Position numbers and translations under genes: made by a program | The notes under the pieces: model-generated | The model's input: the letters and a program-made list of their open reading frames with translations, nothing else | Told to the model about the DNA's origin: nothing | Databases searched by the model: none | Source: Crotophaga sulcirostris | Lineage: Eukaryota > Chordata > Aves > Cuculiformes > Crotophagidae | Assembly: GCA_013397455.1 (NCBI GenBank) | Contig: VYZB01000215.1 | Span: forward strand, 909,912 to 973,911 | DNA length: 64,000 bases | Direction: 5' to 3' | Shown: one piece after another, positions 38,481-51,067 of the stretch | Layout: each line of letters begins with the position of its first letter | Position numbering within the stretch: the stretch's first letter is position 1

Positions 38481-39839
38481 AAGTGTTAGAGCTTGAAAGG
38501 AGGATTTCAAGATACAACACCAGGTCTACTATTTTACTTGCCATCCATAATCTGTGCTTCAGTGTATGGGGATGATTTCTGCTGCTATATACCTTGTTTT
38601 CTGCAACAAAGAAATCAGCAACTAACAGAACTTATCTTTATTTTATAGTGTACTATCTGATGCAAGAACTAGCACAGTACAAGATTCAGCTTGACTTGGT
38701 ACTTGGCCCTAACAGCACAGCTAGCCCTAATTGAGATAATTGCTCAGCAAATCAAAGTAGTGTAGTGAAGCAAATAATTAGGTGGCACAAATTGCTGTGC
38801 TAAACCATTTATTTTTTTCACCCTCAATATATAATGAGAAGCAACTCAGCCCAAGTTTTCCTCTCTCCTACACAAAACAGGAAAATGAAATATTATTTTA
38901 TATCTCCACATATACAACAATGCTTACTTTTTTCCCATACTTTTGAAACATGAAACTGTTTAAGTATAGAGGCTATGTCTTTGAACCAGAACAATTTTCC
39001 CCTGAAGTGGTCAGTACCTGAGTGAGCGTTTGAAAGTTAACCAGTATGTAGCATTTCAGTTCAGACACTAGAACAGTGTAGGAAGAATTCAACAGTCTAT
39101 TAGAAATTTTCCAAAACAAGTACTAATTTATTTAGGTTGACCACAATAAGGACTTGATTTTTAGGTATAAACATTTTTGAAGCAATTGTGAAACGCTCAG
39201 TGCATTGGAAAATAAGGATCACAGATTTTCATATTGTTAAGTGAAAAGTTGACATCACAACATGGTTTTTCTTTTTAAAATGTGTGTTTTTAGGATAGAA
39301 AACAAATGACACTAGAAATGATTCATCTTATCCTAAAATAGTTTGCAATGAAAACTGAGACAAAAGCCCTCCAGAAGTGTCTGTTTCCCCCTTTTAAAGT
39401 AGGGAGCCCAAATTCCCCAGATTAGATTTGTATTACTTTTAGGAGATAAGACTCAGTTTAAGATTAATTTACATGAAGACACCTACAGATGCACAGAACA
39501 TCTAGATGTTCCTTACAGTCAGAGACCTAATACATAGTCAGAAGAGTGAATCAGCATACCCATAAAGTTAACACCTAGGACACAGTTGTATAAGTGCAAG
39601 CATTTACTTCGATAAACATAATTTGAATTGGAAATGGTATTAGGAACCAATCTCAAACTCAAAGAAGAGTCAACACTGAACTCAGCCCCAGTTGATGACA
39701 ACATTTTCCATTCAGGCCTTGAAAACCCCCAAGGACAAAGATTCTAAAATATCCCTGGTTCACTGTTTCATTGCAACTCTTCTTTTATCCAGCTGGAACT
39801 TCCTTCACTTCCCTTTATGACTGTTATCTTTCTCTCCCA

Positions 39840-40505
39840 CAGTTTCCCTCAGTAAAGATCCTGGCTCCCTCTTACTTGCAACCTCCCTGTATGGTACTAA
39901 TGGGCTGCTGCTAGGTCCCCTTGAAGCCATCTCCTCTCCAAGGCTGAGGAAGCCCAGTCCCATCAGCCTCTCCTCACAGGGTAAGTGAAGCAGGTTCATA
40001 GCTCTATGCCACACTCATTCTAGTCTATTAATGTCCTTCTTGCACTAACGGAGCAAAAGCTTGATGCAGTATACTTATGTGCGTTAGTAAGCAGCAAGTA
40101 AAGGGAGGAATGGAAAACCACTTCCTTAACCTACTGATTATGCTCCAATTGATGCACCCCACTACACTGTTAGCCTCACAACCACCAGCGTACACTGCTG
40201 GCTCACATTCAGCCTACTGTCTTGCCAGGACATTAGGTGCCTTCCAGCAAAGCTCCAACCTGGCCAGTCTCCAAACTATACTGGAAAAGGGATTTAGCCT
40301 ATCATAGGCAGCCAGTTTAGTATTTGTCCTTGTTGACTTTTGGATTCTTCCTTCAGCCTCAGGACCACCTAAACAGCAACCTTATAACAAGCAAATTCAA
40401 TGCACCCCCCAGTTTGGTGTCATCAACAAACTTGGTGTGCTCTACCTCCTCCTCCAAGTCATTGACAAAGACAGTAAATAGGACAGGTCCCAGGACAGAT
40501 GGCAT
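39840..40505 (-). mobile_element. CR1 LINE, degraded internal/3' part of ORF2
   Basis: The plus strand carries successive blocks of reverse-complemented CR1 in the right order: AGATCCTGGCTCCCTCTT, CCCATCAGCCTCTCCTCACA, ACACTGCTGGCTCACATTCA, CAGTTTGGTGTCATCAACAA and ATAGGACAGGTCCCAGGACA. The last two correspond to the reverse-transcriptase FADDT region and the segment upstream of it. It lacks an octamer tail and is heavily diverged, so it is an old copy whose ends are approximate. It is in the sense orientation of CSMD1. Confidence 0.82.
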
Positions 40506-41453
40506 TGCCTGTGGTGTAGGAGTTAAGATCCTATACACACATACAGATATCTACAAACAAGCACAATTAGGTGTCACGTTTGCACTGAATTGCAGTCTAG
40601 ATGGCTAACATTAGGCAAGAAGAATAGTGTTATTCTCTGATATTACAATAAGTCTTTTGTTTCAGTAAGTGACTACATCTTCCTCAATATGGAAAGAAAG
40701 TAAAAAGTCCTCAGAGTTAAAAATTGTGCCAGCTAAGGCACATATATTCTTAAGATATTTCTAGTCACAGAGACGCATAAATTGGGCGTAATATGGCATT
40801 ACTAAGAACTCTGGATATGATAGAAGAGGTATTTAAATTAGCCTAGTAAAGGCCTCATAAACCAGAACTTCACAGTTGCAAAAGCAATCTTGGTCATATT
40901 TGTAAAAGGACTTATTCTTAGCCAACATGACATTCAAAAAGCCAAGTGAAGTGACTTAGATTTTTGGGGGGAGCGGTGTGGTTAGTAGAGGAGGTAGTGA
41001 AATCATCATTCAGAAAGATCAAACTGCATCCACTCAACTCACATCACATTAAGAACATGCACACAGGTTCCTGTGCTAAACAGCAAACCCATGGAACTGT
41101 ACTTTTCAATAGAACTTCATGTGAATCATGAAATCTTGCAGACATCAAAACTACAGGTAGTAACTAAATGAAATTAAGAACTATATACATATTCAAAAGT
41201 CACCATGTTCCTAAAGTTACAACAAGGTAACATACACAAAATATAAGGGAGAAAAACCGAAAGATAATATAATAGTGTGAATGTCACTACAACAGTAATG
41301 GTAAAATAGTGTCTGTCATATTCCCCCAAGTCCCATGCCACCATCTAGTGCTGCCTTCACAGCCATCTAACTGTATCGCCTTTCCCAGCAGACCAGGATC
41401 ACGTTCACTGCTGAACATGAAAAGTGCTGCTATGGAAGTAAGAGACTTACACT
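40506..41453. other. Intronic spacer between two CR1 copies
   Basis: AT-rich and non-coding. A GGGGGG run at about 40964-40969 is the only distinctive motif. No repeat family was recognised. Confidence 0.5.
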
Positions 41454-41868
41454 ATCACAGTATCACAAGGTTGGAAAGGACCTCTGAGATCATCAAGTTC
41501 AACCTATAAGCCAACACTAACACCAACCCATCATCTAAACCATGGCACTCAGTGCCTCATCCAGTCTTCCCTTGAACACCTCCAGGGTCGGTGACTCCAC
41601 CAACTCCCTGGGCAGCGCATTCCAATGGTCAATCACCCTTTCAGGGAAGAACTTTTTCCTAACATCAAGTCTAAACATTCCCTGACGAAGCTTAAGTCTA
41701 TGTCCTCTAGTTCTGTCACTGATCACCTGGGAGAAGAGACCAACGCCCGCTTGACTACAACCTCCATTTAGGTAGTTGTAGAGAGCAATAAGGTCTCCCC
41801 TGAGCCTCCTCTTCTCCAGGCTAAACAGCCCCAGCTCCCTCAGTCGCTCCTCTTGGGGCTTAATGTGC
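41454..41868 (-). mobile_element. CR1 LINE, 5'-truncated, best preserved copy
   Basis: It begins in plus orientation with the terminal octamer (ATCACAGT, 41454-41461) and the GGTTGGAAAGGACC block, then continues about 415 bp into ORF2. Minus-strand translation gives a 63-residue C-terminal ORF2 segment with [32 protein letters not shown] and [13 protein letters not shown] before the natural stop. The far end reaches CAGTCGCTCCTCTTGG and then stops matching, typical 5' truncation. Compared by eye with 12721-12926 the shared part differs at only about a tenth of positions, so the two are one subfamily. It is in the sense orientation of CSMD1. Confidence 0.95.
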
Positions 41869-44064
41869 TATTCTAGCACAAACACACACAGTCATTTTTT
41901 GCATTTACAATGCAATAGTGAGAGATCCACAACAGTTTAGAAAGGGAGAAGCATCCTGCTATGGCAAAAATCTACAACTTATACAAATGTTTATGGACCT
42001 AAGACAGATGAGGCGATTTATTTAATTAAAGAACCATGAAAGTCGTAGCAGAGTAAGACGGCAGAAACCGCAAAGGACATTTTTAGCATTAGGAACTTAT
42101 TTTACACATTGCTTCACGATAACTAGCAGACATTAGTGTAGCAATGCTTTAGTTGATGTACATTTTAATAAATGGCTTCTATTAAATCATCAAAACAAAT
42201 TTAGATGTTGATCTTCTCATTTGTTAGCATTACAATGCCACAGGTAACCTGATAACTAGTATAGATACATTTCAACAACAGGAAAACTAATGTATGTTAA
42301 CACTTAAATCCTGAGGTGGGGTTGGGGAGGAAATGTTTTGCTATGAAATCAAGTCATAGAAGTTACCTCCAAATAAAAAAAACAAACCACTGTCTTTCTC
42401 TTAATTAAGTTAGAACATGTTAAGAGCAGCGCATATGCATTCTTTTCAAAACAAACAACAAAAAAAGTATGAAATTAAGGAATATTTTGTTGTTTTTTTT
42501 TTCCTTGGACGATTTGGGGAAGCATTTTTGCTATACTCTCTCCCTTCATTCTGCGATTAACAATATAATCTTGCATGATATTTCAAGTGTGAGGATTAGC
42601 CAGACTAGAATGAAAAAGTTACAGCTCTAAGGAGAAAAAAGATTTTGTATTAGCAGGCACAATTTCCACCCACATAACCTACATTTACTTAAATGTATCC
42701 ATATGAATAGCTCCTTCAGAAATAAAATAGCTGATTAAGAGTGTAAATTTCAAATCAGCTCAATACAGTACTAACCATTATTCCCCATGAGAACTTCTAC
42801 TGACATCAGTGGGAGTAAGATTAAGTTAATACTGGTTTTGAAAATTTAATACTTAATTGATCAACTAGAAACAATGTAATTTGTCTGAAGTTCTTGCCAC
42901 ATCTGAAGCATAGTGGATAAAGTAAGATGAATGAGGCAGAACAAACATTTTCTGCTAAAAGGTTCACTTTTCCTGCAGTCTTATTCATGTGTGTTTGCAA
43001 ATCTTGACTTCAGTGTAGTTTTCACGTTCTGTCTGAAAAACTGAAGCAAGAGGACTTCAAGTAACTGTGTTACCAATTTGCTCAGGTTCTGCTGGAAATA
43101 AAGCTCTTCTCTCTATATTTATACATTCCAGAGATGTACTGGGAATATACTAACTATATCACTTCCACCAGCAGTATTCCAAGAAATCGCCTGTTCAGTT
43201 ACATAAGTTTGACTTAGTTGTGCCTGCCTTTTGAGATAATTTGATGAAGCATTAAATTCTTCAGAAAAAATATTTTGAAGAATGAGTTTAGACACAGTTA
43301 GAATTCAAAAATTTGTTAGGACTATTTCTAGAACAAAATGATATTGCAGCTAAACTAACCTTCTTACTGCAACATGCACAGATAGACAAATAGGAGTAAA
43401 TGGTGTTCCTTTTGGGGCCAACTTTAATTCAAGTCACCACATTTTACTCTCACTCCATACGTGTAGAGTTCCTTTGAAACAACAGCTATTTAATGAGACA
43501 GTTCAAGAATGAAAGTAAGGTAGTTTTAACCACCATACTAATCAAAAACACAGCTGGAAAGAACTTAATAGCTAAACTTACACTACATCTGAATGATGCT
43601 TTCTCTGCCTGCAATAGATGTGCGAGTTAATTCTCATTCTTTTTTATACTTCTTATCTCTTTGTCTAAATAAAGACAACCACCTTTTTCTCTTGTCCAGA
43701 TTTGAGAACTATTTCCTTTCACAGTTTTGCTTAAATAATTTTGCTTTCTTGTTAGTTGCTTTTCTGCAGACATTCTTTGTCTATGTATTTCTGGAATTGT
43801 GGTGCTTGGAGCAAGACACAAAATTCAGCCCAAGCTATTAGCAGAAGCATATAGAATTCTTTAACTTATTCTCCCTCTTCACATCTCTAGCTGTAGCACT
43901 GATTTTTCTCCTCCCATTAAAATGGAATGATGTTTACTCATGATCCATTACAAGCTTCTAGGTAATTTTCCTCGGGTAGTGCTTTCTAGCCAGTCTCTCC
44001 TGAAATATGTAATACATGTGCAGAGATTATTATTTCTATATAGGTAAGTAATTTTGTCATAGCC

Positions 44065-44078
44065 TTTTTTTTTTTTTT
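44065..44078. repeat. T14 homopolymer
   Basis: Fourteen consecutive T residues; a simple repeat. Confidence 0.9.
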
Positions 44079-46800
44079 GACTGCCATCCTGTTTATTTGG
44101 GAGGCATATTTTCCTTCACATCATTTCCCCTGTTTATGCTTACACCTCTGAATGCTGCTCTTACAGCTACTTTAATGCCATTTGCTACTAAGTGCTACCT
44201 GTTTCTTCCTCATGCTGCTTACAAAATTACTAAATAGTGCTCAATGCAAAGCAGATATTGTGGGACCTCACTCAGCCCATCACTTCATTTGTTGGCAAAT
44301 TACTTAGCCAATTTGAAAACTGTAGTCAAAGTAGCTGTCTACTACCTACCTAACAGTAGTTCTACCTAGTGCCTGCTGTTCAGTATCTACAATGCATCCA
44401 ACAGTTTACTTTTTCTGAAAAAGCTTTATAGAAAGGTAGAAGAGAAATATGACACCCCTCAACATGGAACATTGCCTGAAATTTAGGAACGATCTCTGCA
44501 TTATTTCAAGGGCAATCTTCCATTGGAAGACTAGTATTCTTTTGCTCCCCAGTGGTTCCACGCTGCTGTGCAAGCTATCACAGAAAGAAGGGAGGATCAT
44601 GGTCTGCTTCATTAGTTTCTGTCCTGTTTAATTGTGGGAAGGAACCAGGGAAAAATCCACTTGCATGTCAGAATGCAAACTGTACATCAACAGTGGCACA
44701 AGGACTTCCTTTGTATAATTCAAACCATAACGGCCTCTAATTTGTTCTCATTTTTAACTTCAGTAAAGAGACTGTACCACCACGTTAAATACTTTGATTG
44801 AGCCTTCACAGTAAATCAGATTGCTCTAGCCTCTCAATAAAGGTAGAGCTGCCAATAGTGCCGTATCAGGTTTAATATTCAGAAAGAGGTACAGCAACCA
44901 ACCTATCTAATCCTAAATTATTTTTCATCTCTTGCCTTTCTAAAGACACTTTCCAACAAAAACCAACAACAAAAATCCTGCAGCAAGTATACTATAATCT
45001 AATTCAAGCTGAGATGCAGCAGAAAAGACAGTAAACAAACAACAAGAAATGAAATGGTGAAGACAAATAATTTACAGCAACAATAAGAGCACTGTACTAA
45101 TGGAGAATATATTTATTCCAGAGAAGTACATTTTGTCATTAAGCACATAACGGCTGCACAAACAGAATGGCCAAAATTTATAAAGAGTAACTTGTTTCTA
45201 TTACAGTAAACATTCAAGAGGTTTAAAAAAACAGAAATACCCAACCTATGGTTATATGAATAATACATGAAGGTCTGAAGAACAATAAATGAAGAGATAG
45301 AGGTTTTGATCAAAACTCCAAGTCTTTTTGCAACAAGAATGTAGTTCACAAGATCTGACTTCATGTCTTTATTAATGTCACATTAGTAGTGTGTTTCTGT
45401 GGCTCTATACTGGCTTTCTATTTTGTGTGCAAAAGAAACAACACAAAGTAGGAACACATTCCCATCTATTTTTATGTTATTTCCTAAGTTGCCTAAATAT
45501 AACGAGTAATATACCACTTATTCTAAGTTCTGAGTGTTTCATTATAAATGTAAAAATCATACAGGTATCATGGTATAACGTATCACATGTCATAATAGAT
45601 TTTTGGTTTTCATGTTTCAGCTAGGGCTTGAAAAATCCAGCTAGTGAACTGTGCTGACATACATTTTTACTAATTCACTTCTGTGTTTATAACATGAAGG
45701 GGCATCATTTATCCATTTAAACACTCCTTTTAATTAATCATCCATGCAATTCCTTACAGCAGGTGTCTTTACCTCCCTGTTTGTCTTCACAGTATTTTTG
45801 ACAGTAGAAAACAGCTGGGAGAAGGAATATGAATCTTAAGATTAAAATAATTTCTTCATTTTACATAGACACTACATTTTAAATTTGGTTCAATCATAAA
45901 GGTATTGAAAATTAAGTAGAAGATTTATAGAATTCTGAAGTCTTTGTTTGTACAAAATCCATATAAAATACGGATTTATAATTAAGTTTATGTAAAATTC
46001 TGAGGTATTGAGAAACACATTTGTACAGGTAAATATTACCTGTCAGGTTCCTTTAGAGAAAAACGTTCAGATGTGCACATAAACACTAACTTTTTTCCTT
46101 GGATAGGAAGACACCAAGAAGAGTTTAATTGAGGTTATCAAGGACAAATATTTCAAAAAGAAAAAAACAGTCTAGGGAATGCAAGCTCTAAATGTGACTA
46201 TTAACAAAAAAAAACAAATCAAAACAAAAGGGTGAAAGAAGAAGAATTGTGTGGTTTGGGAAGAAGGAATTTGTAGCCTTTTAGTTGCAATGCCCACTAG
46301 TTTATATCCAACATTCAGAATTTTCAGGCACACCATCAAGAATTCATTTTAAGGTTAAGGTCTAAGGTTAGATTGAATAACCATATATATTATATAAAAG
46401 TAATGTGCTTATTGTCCTGAGGTACTTTTTAATAAAATATTTCAAAATCTCTGCAAAAGAGTTAAACTAATTGCTCTTTTACAGACAGAAAGAAGCCGAC
46501 GACAGTGTGAGGTGACTTAGAAGGTAATCCAGAAACCAAACCCAGCATTTAGCCACCGATTGTTCACTCAGTCACTGATTCAGAATTACTCTCTAAAGAA
46601 ATAAAACCTTGGAATTGGAATTTTAGTGTAGAACACTTTTGGAGGCTTAATTTAAGAGGAGAACTTGAGGTGAAGTTTTGAAATAGAAAGAAGGCAGGTG
46701 CTATTGTTTCAGATGTTCATTTCCATTAGAAATTCTCTGTTTATATATACACATTTTAAAGTCTATGAAATTATATGGAAATAGAAGAGGGTCACTGATG

Positions 46801-46826
46801 GAATAACAAGAATAACAGAATAACAG
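46801..46826. repeat. Octamer tandem repeat (AGAATAAC-like)
   Basis: GAATAACA, then AGAATAAC twice, then AGAA. The unit resembles the reverse complement of the CR1 terminal octamer, but no CR1 body follows, so it is annotated as a simple repeat. Confidence 0.7.
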
Positions 46827-49506
46827 AAGATGTTTCAGCTAAGTCACACGTGAGTCTAACTCAATATTAGTGAATGATCACCTTATTCTTACCAATATTT
46901 TATAAATCACATTAATTTAAATGTAATGTGCAATTACTTGCTTGATTTGTCCAAAAAACACCCAACATAAACCAGCATTTAATCAACACAATCAAAGGTT
47001 CTGAAATCAATAGAACTTGTCCTTACCACGACTCCTTTCCAGTACCAGTAACATCACCAATCTCTTTCTTTAGAGCTGTTCAAATTGAGTGCTGTGGCAA
47101 CAGTCCAAAGTGATCCGGAGACAAGTCCTTAAATTTACTATCAGGCTTCTGCAATGTAACATCCACAGCTCTGCCACTTGAGATAAAGGCAGTATGTTTG
47201 ATGTAAGTTAATAACACATTCAATATTCTAGGTTTTATTTTCAAATTAAAAGGAAATAAGAGCAGAGAGAATTCACCACTGAGCAAGAAACTTCCTAGTG
47301 ACTTGGTACTTCATAAAAATTCAAGTTTAGTAACCTTCCCTTTTCAGTGAAGTCTTACATAGCAGGTCTTAAATGTATGATAGGTACATGAGTTTCTAAA
47401 TTAAAAACAAACATCAGTTATGTCTTGTTCTAGGAAGTAGTTCCTGGTTGAGAAAATAGTCAAAATGAGTAACTTGTTCACGTTCAAAGAAATTTTTGTT
47501 TGTTTGTTTTTTTAAGGAATATTTTATAGAATGCTAATGGAAACTGAACTATCAAAATATAAAATACAACTCTCAATACTTCAAATGTTCAAACTACCAC
47601 AATAGCAAGAGGGGAAAAAGGATTAAAACTTCAAGTAGGACAAAAATTCAAACCACTATGCATTCAATATGCACATATATGCTATGTTTAGATGAAGTGT
47701 GCAAGTTCTATGGCAGCAGTCAGCAGATGGTGCTGTTACACCTGGTGACAATGTATTGGGCTTTTTCCTCCTAGTACACAGGGACAAATACGCTCTTCTG
47801 TTAGTATATTTTGTGGCAGTCACAGGATTTTTCCTCTCTGCCTTGAACATAGTCTATTTTTTTTTTTAACTTAACCTGTGAGGAAAGACCTGCTTCACTA
47901 ATTTAACAGAAAACAGGACTTCTATTTCTAGATTCACACAAGTACTTTTGGCAGTGTGCAGTTATGGTTGGGGAAAGTCTATTGGAGAATGTCAATATGA
48001 GAAGTGAGTTGTGTTACGCCAAGGCACACTGCCTGGTTCTTGTTCACCAGAGGGTAAAGACAGCAGATGAAGAACGTGAGCTCAGCCACAGAGCTGATGC
48101 AGAAGCTCTGTGACCAAAAGGGAGATTATTTCCTCTCCTATTCTTCACATTTTTCATTCACATTCATGTTGTATTTCAGCACATGTATGGAGTAGGACAC
48201 CTATTGCAGACATTTTTCCCTTTTTAATCTAAAATTCTGTAGTATAAGCAGCTAAGACTTCATTGAAACTAGTACCTCAAAGTATCTGCCACATGAAAAT
48301 TAAACTGAATTTTGCTCAGTTTGGATAGAGCTGTAATGTTAGTGGGATGCGTGTTAGAGCAGCTTCTTTATCGCAAAAACACAAACATGTTCAATATTAT
48401 TGAAATTTAATAGGGGAGAAATGGGCTCCAACCTTGGTTTATGCAACATACTCATTCTGTCAGGCGCATGCTGATTTCTATCACTGTGTGGATCAATGTC
48501 ATGTATGAGTAAATCTCAGTTAAACAGCCTAGAAATTGTCTAGACTTTAAGAACTTACCCAGGTTTTGATAAAGAAATTTGATTTGGTAAAGAAAAAAGA
48601 AATTGTTTTGATAAAGAAAAAAAATTTTCAGTGCTCTGTTTCTGCCTGTGTCCAGTAGTAAATTATTACCAAAATATAATAAATAAAATTTTAAAAATCC
48701 CACAAAAATATCCAACCAACAGACTAAAAAAAAACAAAACAGCCACAAAGCAAGTTTGCTGCAATACTTCTTCCAATATCTCCTCTCATGTTTTATCAGG
48801 TTTTGGAATTCTGGACATATCCTGTATTTATTCGCTGGATTCTAATAAATTACTGTGTGGTATTTATAACTTGTTTAGTTTTCACTAAAGCTTTGCTTTG
48901 TTTTTCTGGGGTTTTGTTTGTTTGGGTTTTGGAGTTTTTTTTAAAAAAAAAAATTCCTCCTCCACTTTATTTTCTGAGTGAACAAATCACAACATCTAGA
49001 GTTCAGAAATTCAAAGGGCCTTCAGCTTGTTAAAAAAAATCGCGAATTCCACTGCTACCAAAACCACAAACCCATCCAATCATTGCTAAACAATAAAAGG
49101 AAAAAAAAAAGAAACAGTAACCCACTTTGGTGTTCAGGGTTCTTATCACTGTTTCAGGAAAAAAATAAAAGAGAAAAACCTGGATATAAATAACTTAATT
49201 TTGAATTGGTCATGAAGCTGCATGAAAAAAAGCTTGAAACTACTAAGCCTACAAGAAATAAATTTTCTCTTTTCTTCCCGCTTATACTCCCTCATCTTCT
49301 CACACAGACCATAGTACACATAATCCAAAATGAATGTAAAATTGTCTTTAATATAGATCTTATCTTTAAATGAAGAGATTTGGTCTTCTTTAACTTATAA
49401 ACTAGGTCTAAAAAAAATAAACAAAAGATGACATTAGCAGTAGGTAAAGCAACAAAATTACTTTGAAGTGCAAAGTATGATCTAAGCACTGCATTGCTGC
49501 CATATC

Positions 49507-49514
49507 CTTTAAAA
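49507..49514. repeat. hAT target-site duplication, left copy
   Basis: CTTTAAAA immediately outside the left terminal inverted repeat; identical to 49719-49726. Confidence 0.92.
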
Positions 49515-49718
49515 CAAGGGTGTCAAACTCCTGGCTCCCACCGTTCTCCTGCTCCTGCAGCGTAACGCGCATCACACCCTGCACACGTGCCCGGCACTGG
49601 CAGGAGCGCAGGAACAAGGAGCTCGGCACTGCCAACGGGTACAAACAAGGTGCTGGGCTGGAAAAAAAAAAGGTGGAGGGCTGGATTGAGTCCACAGGCC
49701 ATGAGTTTGACACCCCTG
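49515..49718 (+). mobile_element. Non-autonomous hAT DNA transposon (MITE), 204 bp
   Basis: A complete element by structure. The left end CAAGGGTGTCAAACTCCTGGC (49515-49535) and the right end, read as reverse complement, form 21-bp terminal inverted repeats with two mismatches. The sequence immediately outside is CTTTAAAA on both sides (49507-49514 and 49719-49726), a perfect 8-bp target-site duplication as made by hAT transposases. The CAGGGGTGTCAAACTCATGGC terminus is typical of a vertebrate hAT/Charlie-like group. The interior is far richer in GC and CpG than the surroundings, contains an A10 run near 49662, and encodes no transposase, so it must have moved in trans. The open frames across it are chance. 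The exact target duplication suggests an insertion younger than the ancient CR1 copies. Confidence 0.93.
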
Positions 49719-49726
49719 CTTTAAAA
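49719..49726. repeat. hAT target-site duplication, right copy
   Basis: CTTTAAAA immediately outside the right terminal inverted repeat; identical to 49507-49514. Confidence 0.92.
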
Positions 49727-51067
49727 GGTACTATGATATTTAGTTTTGCAAAACATTTAACTGTAGAGAAATATATTTTACCTTTTGTTTCACTGGAGAC
49801 CTTCTTTTAAAAGGTACCTCTCAAACATGAAAATGCCTGCTACTGACAAGCATGCAATGACCAAAGTAATCTCAAAAACTTGCATTTGCTATAGAATTCA
49901 GTTAGCGGGTACCAGTAGCAATGCTGTTCAATCTGCAAACAAACTGAACTCAACTCATACTTGAATTCTCACATTCAGGATGTATTTTTTCCTCCTTGTA
50001 TTAAAGGTTTATTTTGTGAAATAAGCCATTTTGCATTCGAATTTCATCAAGATTTAACTCAGGAAAGGACAGTACATGGATAGGATTTGGGCAACTGTGA
50101 AAGTCTTGAGGAGTAAGAGAAAACAACAAACAACCCCACAACAAAACATAATGCTGGAAATACTCCTTCTTTGCAAGGTGAGGCATGATCACATGTGCAG
50201 TGATGAAACGTGTTCCACTTTACCAAACAGCAACAGCAATGCACTAAAACTCCTACGGCAGAGCTGACTTGACAGCACTGAAGAGAACTTGAAGTATCCT
50301 ACACACAACAGCTGTCCAATCACCCACTGTCTAATTTTTTCCCCAAAAGCCCTGAGGAGCTGCATTTATTACAACTGAAATTTTTAAATAAAAATATGCA
50401 GAATAAAGTTTTAAAAACCAAGGGTATTACTAAAAAAAAACAACAAAAAAATCAGCTTCTCTCTTAGACCCACACTACATACATCAGAAGCAAAAACCAG
50501 GCAAGCAAAGTCCCCCTAACTGCTCATCACTGTGGAAGCCTGTTCCACTTAAAAGAACATAGGACTTGAACTGATTGCCTCCCTGTTGGTACCCACAGTC
50601 ACCTGAGAAAGCTAAAGAGGACACTTTGCCAAATTTTCCTCTGCTGCCCCCAAGGAGCTGCATGTACGGGGTACAGCAAGTTGGCTACATCTTTTAAGGA
50701 ATAAGCAAAACACTTAACACATTTTGCAGCTCAGTTTTCTCACAAGCTTCTGCTTCCAAAAACAGTTCATCATCTCAAAACAGAAGGGGGTGGGAGAGGC
50801 TGCCCCACTTTGTTTTAGAAAGTCTCATGACTTCCCTCCAGTCTCCAAAATAAGATTCCAGAAGAAACAAAGAACTCAAATCTGTAGAATAATTAAAAAA
50901 CAACCTGAGGAGAGATTACTCTCAAACTATATTTGAAGTAAGAGTTATTTCCATTGAGATGAAGCATGTTTTCTTACTAAAGGTCCTCTCAGTTCAAATG
51001 CTGACTTTCTGTAAAGCAGGACGCACGACCTAAATCTTAAACTAAGAAGCAAGGACATGCTTGGAAA
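49727..51067. other. Intronic sequence, no recognised element
   Basis: AT-rich and non-coding, with a slightly less AT-rich patch near 50500-50690. No exon, RNA gene or repeat family was recognised. Confidence 0.5.

Larger units (their letters stand above)
32481..39839. other. Intronic sequence with small repeats only (7.4 kb)
   Basis: No exon or transposon was recognised with confidence. It holds a 9-bp hairpin at 32962-32985, two pyrimidine tracts at 34180-34204 and 34511-34531, a (GACTA) short tandem repeat at 36616-36633, a T13 run at 37091-37103 and a two-copy 40-bp repeat at 38401-38480. A weak CR1-tail-like patch near 33316-33372 was not accepted. Confidence 0.5.
41869..49506. other. 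Intronic sequence, no recognised element (7.6 kb)
   Basis: No exon, RNA gene or transposon was recognised. Simple-sequence tracts include a T14 run at 44065-44078, an imperfect AGAATAAC octamer repeat at 46801-46824, and A-rich or T-rich runs around 48600-48960. All open frames are below 100 codons and several are dominated by these runs. Confidence 0.5.

Noticed and set aside
49408..49810. Open frames of 101 and 96 codons on opposite strands.
   Set aside because: Both cross the GC-rich 204-bp hAT element, whose low AT content removes stop codons. No transposase similarity.
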